A DNA stretch of 63,685 nt from Anaerolineaceae bacterium (lineage in GTDB: Bacteria > Chloroflexota > Anaerolineae > Promineifilales > Promineifilaceae), in assembly GCA_002699125.1 (NCBI GenBank), contig PABI01000004.1, forward strand, positions 1-63,685. Reading direction: 5' to 3'. The notes below the pieces were generated by a model that saw only the letters and a program-made list of their open reading frames with translations, was not told the origin of the DNA and did not search any database. The stretch's first letter is position 1. Each line of letters opens with the position of its first letter. A program made the position numbers and the translations under genes. This document shows positions 29,801 through 38,107 of the stretch, in pieces.

Positions 29801-32378
29801 ACCGATTGAGGATACGGAAAAAGAAACCGTTGCTGCTAAGGAAGTAGTGAATGGCACGGCGGAAATAAGTGCCGAAACAAACATCCCCATCTCTGTACGG
29901 GGCGAACTGATAGGTAAAATTGCGCTGCGCAATCCTGACGGCACCGCTATTCCGGAGCGTAAACAGTCGCTCATTAAAACGGTTGCCCATCAGGTGTCTG
30001 AGGCATTAGAACGTGCCCGGTTAACGGAGCAAACGCAGCAAGCTTTAACCCAGGCAGAAAAACGCAGCCAAGAAATGGGCGTGATTAACAACATCGTTAC
30101 CCAGATTTCTACCTCGTTGGATTTGCAGCATTCACTGCAAATTGTAGTCGATGAGCTGGCAACGGCCGTAAACGTTGATCAGGTCCGTGTGGCGCTCATT
30201 CAGCCTGGCAAGAAAGAGATGCTGGTTATTGCCGAACATTATGATTCAGCGCGGGCAACTTCGGCCGTAGGCATGACCATTCCCATTGAGGGGAATGAGC
30301 TTACCCAAAATGTGATTAAAACCCGGCAAGTGGTGGTTGTGGAAGATGCCCAAAACGATCCACAGATGGCCCCTGTCCATGATCTTTTCCGGGAGCAAGG
30401 CATCGAAACGGTTATTTTGATGCCCCTGGTAGTAAACGACGAGGTCATTGGTACGCTGGGGATGGATATTCTGGATAAACGTACCATTTCGGAAGAAGGT
30501 TTGAAATTGGCGGAAACAATTGTGTTCCAAACCGCCACAGCCATCCAGAATGCTCGTTTGTTTGAGCAGATTCAAGCAACGCTGGCTGAAACAGAAATGC
30601 TATATTCCTACAGCTCGCAGCTAAACACGGCCACCAGCCTGGACGCTGTGCTGGAGTCGGCTGCCGAAGCGGGTCTCAAGGTAGGCGCCGCCGGTGCTAT
30701 GCTGCTTGTGTATGATCGTAACACAACGGGTAATCCCGAATACGCTCAAATTGCCGCCACCGTGCCGCGCGATGAAGCGCAAGTGGGACAACGTATTGAC
30801 TTACAAGAGCAGCCAGGACGTTACTTGTGGCCCACCAGTGGACAAAATACCGTATTCGTTGGTGATATTGCTGCTGACGACCGGTTAAGTCCAGAAGACC
30901 AAGAAGCCATTAGCCAACAGGGAATGCGGGCGATGGCCATTATGTATCTAAGCGTAGGTAATTTGCGCTTGGGGCAGATTCTCATTCACTGGAACAAAGC
31001 CCAAACCTTTACCAATGCGGATGAACGGCTTTATGGGGCCATTGCCCAGCAGGCTTCATCTGTCGTTTACAACCGGCTGCTGTTCAACCAGACGGAAGAA
31101 GCGTTGTCAGAAACGGCCGCACTCTACCAGGCCAGCGCCGACCTCAACACGGCTCAGACGTTTGACGAGGTATTAACTGCTTTGCGCCAGCACACTATTT
31201 TGGGACAAGGCAGCGGCATTGTTGCGGTTAACTACTTCAATCGTGTCTGGGAAAAAGGCGACATCCCAGAATTTGTAGACGTGTTAGCTCGCTGGACGGC
31301 AAAGCCCGTTGAAATACCGCGACGGCATGAGTTAGCGACGTTCCCTGAAGCAGACATTCTGTTTCAGCCCCATGATTTGCTCGTGAGTAACGATATAGCC
31401 GCCGACACCCGACTTGGTGAACAAACCAAACAGTTCTTTGACCAGTTGTTCGGCGCCAAGAGCATGATCTTTGTGCCATTGCTTGTCGGTAATCAATGGG
31501 TAGGTTTTGTTAATGGCTTGTACCCGCAGACCACGAGTTTTTCGGAAGAACAACTTCGCCGGCTGAACGTGTTGGTCCGCCAGGCGGCCGTTACCATTCA
31601 GTCAATTCGGCTGTATGAACAAACACAAGAAGCCCTGGCCCAAACTGAAGCGCTGTACACTGGTAGTGAGCGTATTGTACTGGCCTCCACAGAGGATGAC
31701 ATTCTGCAATCGCTGATTGTCTCAACAGAGCTGCGTAGACTGGATCGAGCCAGTTTGTTCATGTTTGATCATCCCGTAGAAGATCGCGTTGCTCGCGACG
31801 TAACGGTGGTGGCAACCTGGGTAAATGAAGGTGTACCGCCCAGTGTGCAGGTGGGTACCCGCTTTGAAGTTGCCCGTGTGCCCTTCCTGTCTACCGTGAA
31901 TCCGGACGAGTCACTGGTGATCAACGACATTCGCAACGATTCGCGGGTGGATGGGCAAACGCGACAAATTTTGGAAAGCTATGGCATGATTAGCTTTGTC
32001 ATGATCCCCATTGTGGTTGGTTCACAATGGTTAGGTATGATTTCTGGTCAATCGGCAGAACCAATGAACATGACTGACGTGCAGATGCGGCAGGCTAACA
32101 GTTTGGTGGGCCAGGCCGCGGTGGTGATGCAAACAACCATTCTGTTCCGTCAGGAGCAGGCACGGGCCCGTCGCGAGCATTTGCTGCGTGAGATTGCCGC
32201 CAAGGTCCGCAACTCAACCGATATCGATACAATTATGCAAACGGCCGTTACCGAAATCGGCCGTACCTTGGGTCGTCGATCCTTCATCAAGCTAGGTGAT
32301 GGCCAAAATGGTAATGCGCGAGCTGGCACTGGCCCGCTCAGCCAACGCCAGAATGAAAATGAAAATGGAGCAACATGA
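26808..32378 (+). CDS. Giant Cache-HAMP sensor with six GAF and two PAS domains, no kinase domain
   Basis: At 1856 aa this is the largest gene here. Layout: TM1 (6-27), Cache-type periplasmic domain (30-270), TM2 (272-295), HAMP (300-350), GAF1 (360-520), PAS1 (535-660, with DWIFVKDLEHRYLVANKEFA), PAS2 (670-785), GAF2 (795-960), a GW module (HEGWEDY near 976), GAF3 (1095-1255), GAF4 (1270-1430), GAF5 (1440-1610), GAF6 (1625-1790) and the half-GAF tail (LLREIAAKVRNSTDIDTIMQ). Boundaries are read by eye and may shift by 15 residues. The start has AAGGAA nine bases upstream. Its stop overlaps the start of the kinase gene by four bases, which argues for one complex. Confidence 0.85.
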   Translation: MRNSLRTQLIIIFVLVAAIPLMLMGYFLTQQALRTQRTQALEVESQVAKRVATEVEAEIHARVAELDNLVNIRRIQQQNPEEQFGLLSTILSMNNYEDIALVDGNGSDVLYLSRSRLNVALTDRSGEEAFRIPEQTGEVYFGSVQFNDETNEPLLTISLPLFDLQNNRFDGVLLARFRFKTIWDLMQQVDLPPQSTLYLIDDTNRIVAHQNPSVVLRGTEVNPPQDDAFTTNLDGEEVAMARTPIVLGRQTFSIIAEQQASEALALANTFATISILTIIGSVLVASASAIVATQRIANPIKQLVTVAETIAAGEYTRTVEVNRQDEIGTLGAAFNSMASQLRNLITGLEQRVASRTQDLNLAAEIGRQVSQVRNLDELLPQAAQLVQDRFALYQTQIYLVDETGEQLVLQASTGHAGAKLLEDGHALPIDENSLNGTAVATKQAVIVADTAESPAFRPHPLLPDTRSEMVVPLLVGENVVGVLDLQSDKPNALSEDNLPAFTTLSGQLAIAIQNAALLNERRQAEAQVRENEALMRTIINSTPDWIFVKDLEHRYLVANKEFADTLAMTPDEIIGKNDLEVGIPEVVVKGDPAMGIPGIWPSERRVMDSGQMEIVEEETVIATTGQHMVMTTTRVPLKDTEDNVVGFVGFIHDITERKQFERELEEAHTRTQEILESINVPLVISRVSDGIVAYVNEPLAEIIRVPRDELIGQTTPDFYHDPADRDAYLKGLREQGQVANFDLHLKRGDGDTLWTLVSGRVINFQGEPAIISSLIDVTDRREAQATVARRATELETVANVSAVASAALEPDELMEQVVDLTKARFNLYHAHLYLLNENKTNLILTSGAGEIGTKMVAEGRRISMTQEQSLVARAARTRTGVVINDVQAEPGFLPHPLLPETRAEMAVPLVVGEEVLGVLDVQADSVDRFTSEDINIFTTLASQIAVALQNARRHNEALKALDELTRLQRIMVHEGWEDYLTTKERPYLGYAFNNKGAKPIEDTEKETVAAKEVVNGTAEISAETNIPISVRGELIGKIALRNPDGTAIPERKQSLIKTVAHQVSEALERARLTEQTQQALTQAEKRSQEMGVINNIVTQISTSLDLQHSLQIVVDELATAVNVDQVRVALIQPGKKEMLVIAEHYDSARATSAVGMTIPIEGNELTQNVIKTRQVVVVEDAQNDPQMAPVHDLFREQGIETVILMPLVVNDEVIGTLGMDILDKRTISEEGLKLAETIVFQTATAIQNARLFEQIQATLAETEMLYSYSSQLNTATSLDAVLESAAEAGLKVGAAGAMLLVYDRNTTGNPEYAQIAATVPRDEAQVGQRIDLQEQPGRYLWPTSGQNTVFVGDIAADDRLSPEDQEAISQQGMRAMAIMYLSVGNLRLGQILIHWNKAQTFTNADERLYGAIAQQASSVVYNRLLFNQTEEALSETAALYQASADLNTAQTFDEVLTALRQHTILGQGSGIVAVNYFNRVWEKGDIPEFVDVLARWTAKPVEIPRRHELATFPEADILFQPHDLLVSNDIAADTRLGEQTKQFFDQLFGAKSMIFVPLLVGNQWVGFVNGLYPQTTSFSEEQLRRLNVLVRQAAVTIQSIRLYEQTQEALAQTEALYTGSERIVLASTEDDILQSLIVSTELRRLDRASLFMFDHPVEDRVARDVTVVATWVNEGVPPSVQVGTRFEVARVPFLSTVNPDESLVINDIRNDSRVDGQTRQILESYGMISFVMIPIVVGSQWLGMISGQSAEPMNMTDVQMRQANSLVGQAAVVMQTTILFRQEQARARREHLLREIAAKVRNSTDIDTIMQTAVTEIGRTLGRRSFIKLGDGQNGNARAGTGPLSQRQNENENGAT

Positions 32379-35300
32379 TGAACCTGGATAATGAGATTTA
32401 TCGCGCCCTGGCGGAACAAACAGACGATCATATCCTGATAACAGACCCGGACGGAACGATCCTCTATGTAAATCCCGCTTTTGAAGCCGTAACCGGGTAC
32501 ACCGCAAAAGAGGTTCTGGGTAAAACGCCGCGCATCCTGAAATCTGGCGAACACGATGATGCCTATTACGAGGATATGTGGCAAACGATGCTGTCGGGCA
32601 AAAGCTTTCGTGGCATGTCTATTAATAGAAAGAAAGATGGGACCTGCTACTACGAAGAAAAAACCATCACGCCTATTAAGGATGCTGCTGGCCAGATCAC
32701 CCATTTTCTTTCTACAGGTAAAGATGTTACCGCCAGAGAGGAACGTGCCCAGCGCCGCCTTGAAATTCGCCAGGCATTGGTTTTGGCACAAACCCGGGAT
32801 GAAGTTTTTGACGTTATCGTAGAAAAAGCTACCTATTTCCCCCAGACGGCTATTTCTGTGTTTCTCCTGGACAAAACAGGAGACGCCCCCGCGCTGATAT
32901 TAAAGAAAACCGATCCGGCAAAAAGCGGGCTTACCCGAATGCCTGATGGCACTCGTATTCCGGTAGAGCATCTGCCGAACACGTTTATGTCTGATGAGCC
33001 TTTTATCAGTCCTAATATTATGACAGATAAACGAGCCACCGAAGGAGCAAAGGCCTTAGCCAGCAAGTTTGGTGCCCAAGGCATTGTTGTTTATCCGCTT
33101 AAAGCGGGTGGTGAATGGTTAGGTATGATCATATTTGCCAGCTCTGAGGAAGGCTATTTTACAGAAGAGAAATTAGAAGTTTACCAGGATGTAACGGAAC
33201 AGGGTGCACTGGCGTTACGGGCTACCTTGTTAAACGAAGAAGCACTAACAGCCCTGGCTCGTCGTGAACGTGAAGTGCAGCTCACCACGCAGGTTGCTCA
33301 GGAAATTGCTGCTGCCAGCAACCTCAACGATTTGTATCAACGGGTAGTGACCCAGGTGCAAGAGCAGTTTGGCTACTATTACACCCAGCTGCTGCGCTAT
33401 GATGACAGTATGGACACGTTGGCCTTAGTTGTAGGCTACGGAGACGTTGGCCAAAAAATGTTGGCCATGAATCATTCTATGCCAATGGGTGTAGGTCTTA
33501 TTGGTAAGGCTGCCGAGACCAAACAATCTGTATTGCGCGGTCGGGTCGCCAATGACCCCAACTGGCAATCTAACCCGCTGCTGCCCCAAACGGCCAGTGA
33601 GCTCTCTGTACCCATTAAAATGCGTGATCAAGTATTGGGTGTGTTGGATGTGCAAAGCAGTGCGGTTGACGGGGTGACTGCGAATGATCAGCTGCTGCTA
33701 GAAGGTTTATGCGGGCAAATTGCTATTGCTATGGAAAGTACCCGGCTGCGCCAGGAGATGGAAAGCCGGCTGCGCGAATTAAGCCTGCTGCAGCGGCAGA
33801 TGAGCCGTGAAGGCTGGAAAAAGTATAAGGAGCAGCAGGACAAAGTTGGTTATAGTTTTGACCTCACTGGTTTACGCGTCCTAACGACTCAATCGGAGAG
33901 TCAATCAACCAATAATCAGAATGGGACAGCTTCTAAATCAGAACCCCAATCTCACCTAAGCAGGTCGCTGACGGTTCGCGGTGAGTCCATTGGCAGCTTT
34001 GGTATAGAGGAAGATCCGGAACGGCCGTTAACCGATGAAGAACGTGAAATCATCGACGCCGTTGCCCAGGAATTGGCCGAAGCCCTGGAATCTGCTCGTT
34101 TGTTCGAGCAAACCCAGATTGCCCTGGCCGAACAAGAACGGTTGGCGTCTGAACTAGAAACAGTGGCCCAGGTGAGTACGGCCGCTTCCACAATTTTGGA
34201 AGTGGATGAGCTGCTGCAATCGGTGGTAGACCTGGCTAAAAGCAGCTTCGGCCTTTACCATGCCCATATTTACCTGACCAATGAAACCGGTAAAAAGCTG
34301 CTGCTAAAAGCCGGTGCGGGCAATATTGGCCGCCTCATGAGTTTGGAAGGCCGCGAAATCAACATCGACGACGATTCCATTGTGGCCAGAGCCGCCCGTA
34401 CCCAAAAGGGTGTTATGGAAAACAACGTGCGCCGCATCGTTGACTTTATGCCCCATCCGCTTTTGCCGGAAACCCGCTCAGAAATGGCCCTGCCCATGCT
34501 GGTCGGTGGTAAGCTCATCGGCGTGCTAGACTTGCAGTCGGACGAAGAAGGTTACTTTACCCAGGAAGACCTGAACGTACAGACCACCCTGGCGGCACAG
34601 ATTGCCGTCGCGGTGGAAAATGCTAACCAATACGCGATTCAGGTACAAACGTCTACCAAGCTGCGCGAAGTTGATGTCCTGAAATCAGAATTTTTGGCCA
34701 GCATGAGCCATGAGCTGCGGACGCCGCTAAACTCCATTATCGGTTTTGCCGATGTGCTGCTGGAAGGCCTCGATGGTGATTTGAATGAGCGGATGGAAGA
34801 AGATGTGCGGCTCATTCGTGAAAGTGGTAACCACTTACGCGGGCTTATCGGCGACATTCTGGATATGTCCAAGATTGAAGCGGGTCGTATGGATCTACGC
34901 TACGAAGAAGTTGATATGACGCAGCTGGCTAATGATGTTATGGCGACCGCAGCCCCATTGGCCCAGGAGAAGAAGCTGTTCCTCCACCTGGATATTGATG
35001 AAAATGTGAAGCCAGTTGTGGCTGACCGCACCCGGCTGCGGCAGGTAATGTGGAACATTGTGGGTAACGCTATCAAGTTTACTGAAAAAGGAAGCGTTAC
35101 CATTTCGGTGCAGGCTCAGTCCACCCACGTGCTGTGTTCAATTAGAGATACCGGTATTGGTATTAAAGAAGAAAACATTAATGCCGTATTTGAGCAATTC
35201 CGCCAGATTGATGGTGGTTTAAATCGCGCAGCTGGCGGTACCGGATTAGGGATGCCAATTACGAAAAAACTGGTAGAGTTGCATGGTGGTGACATTTGGT

Positions 35301-35404
35301 TGGAAAGTGTGTATGGACAAGGTACTACCTTCTTGTTCACCGTTCCTTATGAGCCACCCCAAGCGGCGCTTCATGCGGAAGAGGCCGCCTCAAGCGCGGC
35401 ATAA
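32375..35404 (+). CDS. PAS-GAF3 sensor histidine kinase
   Basis: This 1009-aa protein is the only kinase in the cluster and has no transmembrane helix. Layout: PAS (8-125), GAF1 (145-290), GAF2 (310-460), a GW module (REGWKKY, W481), GAF3 (600-755), HisKA (770-835) and HATPase_c (880-995). The phospho-acceptor is H779 in SMSHELRTPLNSIIG. The N box is NIVGNAIKF, the G1 box DTGIGI and the G2 box GGTGLGM. All are intact, so it should autophosphorylate. Being cytoplasmic, it probably takes its input through the membrane GAF proteins encoded upstream. It lacks a receiver domain; the CheY-like gene follows. Confidence 0.95.
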   Translation: MMNLDNEIYRALAEQTDDHILITDPDGTILYVNPAFEAVTGYTAKEVLGKTPRILKSGEHDDAYYEDMWQTMLSGKSFRGMSINRKKDGTCYYEEKTITPIKDAAGQITHFLSTGKDVTAREERAQRRLEIRQALVLAQTRDEVFDVIVEKATYFPQTAISVFLLDKTGDAPALILKKTDPAKSGLTRMPDGTRIPVEHLPNTFMSDEPFISPNIMTDKRATEGAKALASKFGAQGIVVYPLKAGGEWLGMIIFASSEEGYFTEEKLEVYQDVTEQGALALRATLLNEEALTALARREREVQLTTQVAQEIAAASNLNDLYQRVVTQVQEQFGYYYTQLLRYDDSMDTLALVVGYGDVGQKMLAMNHSMPMGVGLIGKAAETKQSVLRGRVANDPNWQSNPLLPQTASELSVPIKMRDQVLGVLDVQSSAVDGVTANDQLLLEGLCGQIAIAMESTRLRQEMESRLRELSLLQRQMSREGWKKYKEQQDKVGYSFDLTGLRVLTTQSESQSTNNQNGTASKSEPQSHLSRSLTVRGESIGSFGIEEDPERPLTDEEREIIDAVAQELAEALESARLFEQTQIALAEQERLASELETVAQVSTAASTILEVDELLQSVVDLAKSSFGLYHAHIYLTNETGKKLLLKAGAGNIGRLMSLEGREINIDDDSIVARAARTQKGVMENNVRRIVDFMPHPLLPETRSEMALPMLVGGKLIGVLDLQSDEEGYFTQEDLNVQTTLAAQIAVAVENANQYAIQVQTSTKLREVDVLKSEFLASMSHELRTPLNSIIGFADVLLEGLDGDLNERMEEDVRLIRESGNHLRGLIGDILDMSKIEAGRMDLRYEEVDMTQLANDVMATAAPLAQEKKLFLHLDIDENVKPVVADRTRLRQVMWNIVGNAIKFTEKGSVTISVQAQSTHVLCSIRDTGIGIKEENINAVFEQFRQIDGGLNRAAGGTGLGMPITKKLVELHGGDIWLESVYGQGTTFLFTVPYEPPQAALHAEEAASSAA

Positions 35405-35572
35405 CTGTTTATTTGAACATGAATCGCAATTGCTTTTAAGGTGATAAGGTAAAGTGCAAGGTGTTTTGATGTACAATAGGAGCGTTATTTATTTACATCA
35501 ATGTAACCAATAAAGCCTTTACCGCTAGAAAAGCACCTTGGCAGTGACGGTTTTTAATTAAGGTAAGTCATT

Positions 35573-35959
35573 ATGGCGAAAACAGATAAGAAAGTTCTTT
35601 GTGTGGAAGATAATCCAGTAAACATGCTGCTTGTATCACGCATCGTAGAGGCAGAAGGGCATGAGTTGATTAAGGCAACTGACGCATCTGCGGCTGAGCA
35701 AATTTTGTCGACGGTGGTTCCCGATATTATTTTGCTGGATATCAACTTGCCCGGAAAAAGCGGCCTTGATTTAGCGCGTGAGTTTAAAGGTGATGATCGT
35801 TTAGCACCTGTTCCGCTGATTGCGACTACGGCACAGGTTTTGGTAGGGGATCGAGAACGCTGCCTGGAAGCGGGCTGCGATGATTACTTGCCAAAACCGC
35901 TGGATATTCGCAAGCTGCGGGAAGTATTACGCCAATATTTGAGCAACGGGGTAGGCTAA
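35573..35959 (+). CDS. Single-domain response regulator (CheY-like)
   Basis: This 128-aa receiver domain has acid-pocket residues VEDN near the start, the phospho-acceptor D56 in IILLDINLPGKSG, the switch threonine in PLIATTAQ, and the lysine in YLPKPLD. There is no output domain, so it acts by protein contact, for example as a phospho-relay intermediate or on a motility or cell-cycle target. It follows the histidine kinase by 168 bases, and that gap may hold a second promoter. The segment VEDNPVNMLLVSRIVEAEGH resembles receivers of the hybrid-kinase class. Confidence 0.92.
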   Translation: MAKTDKKVLCVEDNPVNMLLVSRIVEAEGHELIKATDASAAEQILSTVVPDIILLDINLPGKSGLDLAREFKGDDRLAPVPLIATTAQVLVGDRERCLEAGCDDYLPKPLDIRKLREVLRQYLSNGVG

Positions 35960-35999
35960 CTAACGGCCGTATTCCCCACCAATCTCATCCCCAAAAACA

Positions 36000-36030
36000 A
36001 ACCTCTCGCGAGTGATGCTTGCGAGAGGTT
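36000..36030. terminator. Bidirectional terminator between convergent genes
   Basis: AACCTCTCGC (36000-36009) pairs with GCGAGAGGTT (36021-36030) around an 11-base loop. T-rich tails lie on both sides: TTTTTT at 36036 for the plus strand, and TTTGTTTTT in the minus direction. It separates the response regulator from the methyltransferase, whose stop codon it overlaps. Confidence 0.8.
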
Positions 36031-37228
36031 ACTGCTTTTTTAGCGCCTCTGTGGCCACCACAACTGCCGGCTCTCCTAAAATGTGCGTCAAAAACAAGAA
36101 GCGATGTGTTTCCTTGGGACCACTCAGCCGGAGCCGCCGCTGGAGCTTGTCCGGCTCCAGTGGTGAGCCACGTTTTTTGATGGTGACGCTGCCCACCTGC
36201 CGCTCGCGCAAATAGTGGCGCAGCTGCTTGAGCTGAAAAGGAAAATGTGCTTCCACAGCAAAGCAGCGGGCAAAGGGGGTGGCAACGGCCGTATCCGCCG
36301 TTAGATACGCAATCGATTCATCAATCTGGTTGGCCGACAACTCATCAGCCAGCGCCTGCACCAGATGGGCCCGGATCACCGCGCTGTCTGGTTCGTATAG
36401 ATAGGCTTTGGGCGTTGTGCATTCAACCGGCTCGGCCGGCAAATCGGCCGTGGTGAGGGTGAGGCCTTCGGGCAGCAGAGTCGCTCGCCGCTGTACACCT
36501 GAATGAAAACGGCCGTACCACAACACGCCTTCCTTCATTTCCCCGTTTAATGAGATGAATTCTACTTCGGCCTCATCTGGCAGTTCGGCATAATCCACGC
36601 CGGGGCTGATTTTTACGGCCGTGTCCGGCACCACCGCCCGCCATTGATCAATCAGGCTGAGCGGCGGCTGGTACTGCGCCAATGAAAAAAAGCGGCGGCC
36701 ATGCTCATCGCGCCGGGCCGGATCAAAAAAGAGAGCATCCATCTGGCGCAGCGGCGTCAGGCTGAGCAGATCGGCTTGCAGCGGGTGGAACCGTTCACCG
36801 TGACCATAAACCCGCACGTTCTCCTGAGCCATGGCCAGCCGCACCGGCTCCCACTCCACGCCGGTGACCTCTGCCTGGGCAGCCAGGGCAATGGCGTCCC
36901 CGCCAATGCCGCAGCCCAGATCAGCAATATGCTGGCAGCTCAGCTCGGCAAAGCGGCGGGCACGGTGCTGCGCCACCACTTCGGCAGAAGCTTGCTCCAA
37001 CGCGGCGCGCACAAAATACATCTGGTCTGCCTTGCTAAATTTAGCGGTGGCGTGCTGCCGCAACAGGATTGTTTCCAGCACGGCTTGGGCCTGGGTTTTG
37101 GGCAATTTTTGGCGCAGCCAGGTGGCAATTTGCAGATGGGTTTGCGGCGTCACGCCCATCTGCCCCACGTCAGCCAGCCGGCGCTGGCCTTCAGCGGAGA
37201 GCAAAAAGGCGAGATCGTCTAACGTCAT
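36029..37228 (-). CDS. Class I SAM-dependent methyltransferase with THUMP-like C-terminus
   Basis: This 399-aa protein has an N-terminal helical part (1-95), a Rossmann methyltransferase core with motif I IADLGCGIGGDAIAL (101-115) and motif IV ALFFDPARRDEHG, and a C-terminal THUMP-like segment with GSVTIKKRGSPLEPDKLQRR. The DPAR motif and the tail match a family placed near RNA methyltransferases. The target is unknown; RNA is the more likely substrate than DNA. It starts six bases after the nuclease stop codon and so probably belongs to the same minus-strand operon. A role in the conflict system is possible, but it could also be a housekeeping gene at the operon end. Confidence 0.85.
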   Translation of the reverse strand: MTLDDLAFLLSAEGQRRLADVGQMGVTPQTHLQIATWLRQKLPKTQAQAVLETILLRQHATAKFSKADQMYFVRAALEQASAEVVAQHRARRFAELSCQHIADLGCGIGGDAIALAAQAEVTGVEWEPVRLAMAQENVRVYGHGERFHPLQADLLSLTPLRQMDALFFDPARRDEHGRRFFSLAQYQPPLSLIDQWRAVVPDTAVKISPGVDYAELPDEAEVEFISLNGEMKEGVLWYGRFHSGVQRRATLLPEGLTLTTADLPAEPVECTTPKAYLYEPDSAVIRAHLVQALADELSANQIDESIAYLTADTAVATPFARCFAVEAHFPFQLKQLRHYLRERQVGSVTIKKRGSPLEPDKLQRRLRLSGPKETHRFLFLTHILGEPAVVVATEALKKQ

Positions 37229-37234
37229 GAGAAT

Positions 37235-38107
37235 TTAGGGCAGGTCCGGGGTGAGCAGCTGTTCATCTGGGGGAGCTGGCTCTTCTGTTTCGTCGTGTTC
37301 GTCCAGCTCGGGAACAGCTCGTCCTGAGCTGCTCAACGCAGTTGAGCTTGCCGAAGGAGCTGTACCTGCCCCCTGCCGCCCGCAATAAACCTGGTAGGCA
37401 CATTCGCGGCACTGGCTCCAATCATCAGTAAGGGGCCAGATGTCTGCGGCAAAGGCATCATCTAACTGCGTGGCGATTTGTTGCAATTCGATCCAGTTGG
37501 CTTGGTGTGCCGCTGCACTGTAGCCAATGGTTACAGGCGTTTCCGCGTCTTGCACGTACCAGTAGGTCAGGCTGATTTGCTCTGGTTGTAGCTGGACGTC
37601 TTTCGGCCAGAAGGCGCTGCCCCCTTCGGCCAGCAGTGCCAGGTAGAGGCGCGTTTGCCAACGGGCGTTCAACTCATCAACAGTGGCTGGACGGCCCGTT
37701 TTCCAATCAAAAATGTGGGCAAACGGCTGGCTGTTTTCATCCTGGCCAATGACGAGCAGATCGAAACGGCCGTACAGCAAATGGTTGCCCAGTGGCACCG
37801 TCAGTCCTGTTTCGGGTAATAAGCGGATGTTGTCGGGCAGGTTTTGCACAGGGTTATGGGTTTGGAACGATTGCCACCATTGACGCACACGCTGATCCGG
37901 GATGGTGGCCGGGGTGATGGAAAGGCCCAAGAAGTGGCGCTCCAGCAGTTGGTGAAAATCTTGCCCTTGCTGCAAGAGCTGCTCAGTGCGTTCTGGCAGT
38001 GGCCGGGCAGGCCAGGGCAAGCGGCGCAAGTAGCGCAGCTGAAAACGGCGCTGGCAGGCCAGAAAGGTGGTCAGCTTGTACTGACTCAATAATAGATTGT
38101 TATCCAT
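37235..38107 (-). CDS. PD-(D/E)XK nuclease, Cas4/AddB-like, four cysteines
   Basis: This 290-aa nuclease of the RecB/Cas4 type carries the catalytic residues D116 (YGRFDLL) and D134-x-K136 (FDWKTG), and the QxxxY motif Q151-Y155. Four cysteines (C18, then C233, C236 and C242 near the C-terminus) fit the iron-sulfur cage of AddB and Cas4. The start at ATG 38107 overlaps the stop of the STAND gene (TGATG), so the two are translationally coupled. The last ~45 residues beyond the fold (from APSASSTALSSSG on) come at least in part from an inserted repeat and end in an acidic stretch. It may cut nucleic acid when the system is triggered. Confidence 0.88.
   Translation of the reverse strand: MDNNLLLSQYKLTTFLACQRRFQLRYLRRLPWPARPLPERTEQLLQQGQDFHQLLERHFLGLSITPATIPDQRVRQWWQSFQTHNPVQNLPDNIRLLPETGLTVPLGNHLLYGRFDLLVIGQDENSQPFAHIFDWKTGRPATVDELNARWQTRLYLALLAEGGSAFWPKDVQLQPEQISLTYWYVQDAETPVTIGYSAAAHQANWIELQQIATQLDDAFAADIWPLTDDWSQCRECAYQVYCGRQGAGTAPSASSTALSSSGRAVPELDEHDETEEPAPPDEQLLTPDLP
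37321..37357. repeat. REP-like palindrome inside the nuclease gene
   Basis: Runs from GTCCTGAGCTGCTCAAC to GTTGAGCTTGCCGAAGG, so the halves can pair around a short loop. It is the reverse orientation of the copies at 62086 and 63036. Translated, it gives the serine/alanine-rich tail of the nuclease. Confidence 0.8.

Noticed and set aside
16378..32378. The kinase-less GAF genes as frameshifted histidine kinases
   Set aside because: Each frame ends in a proper stop after a shared conserved tail, and no HisKA or HATPase sequence follows in other frames; the next gene starts at once.
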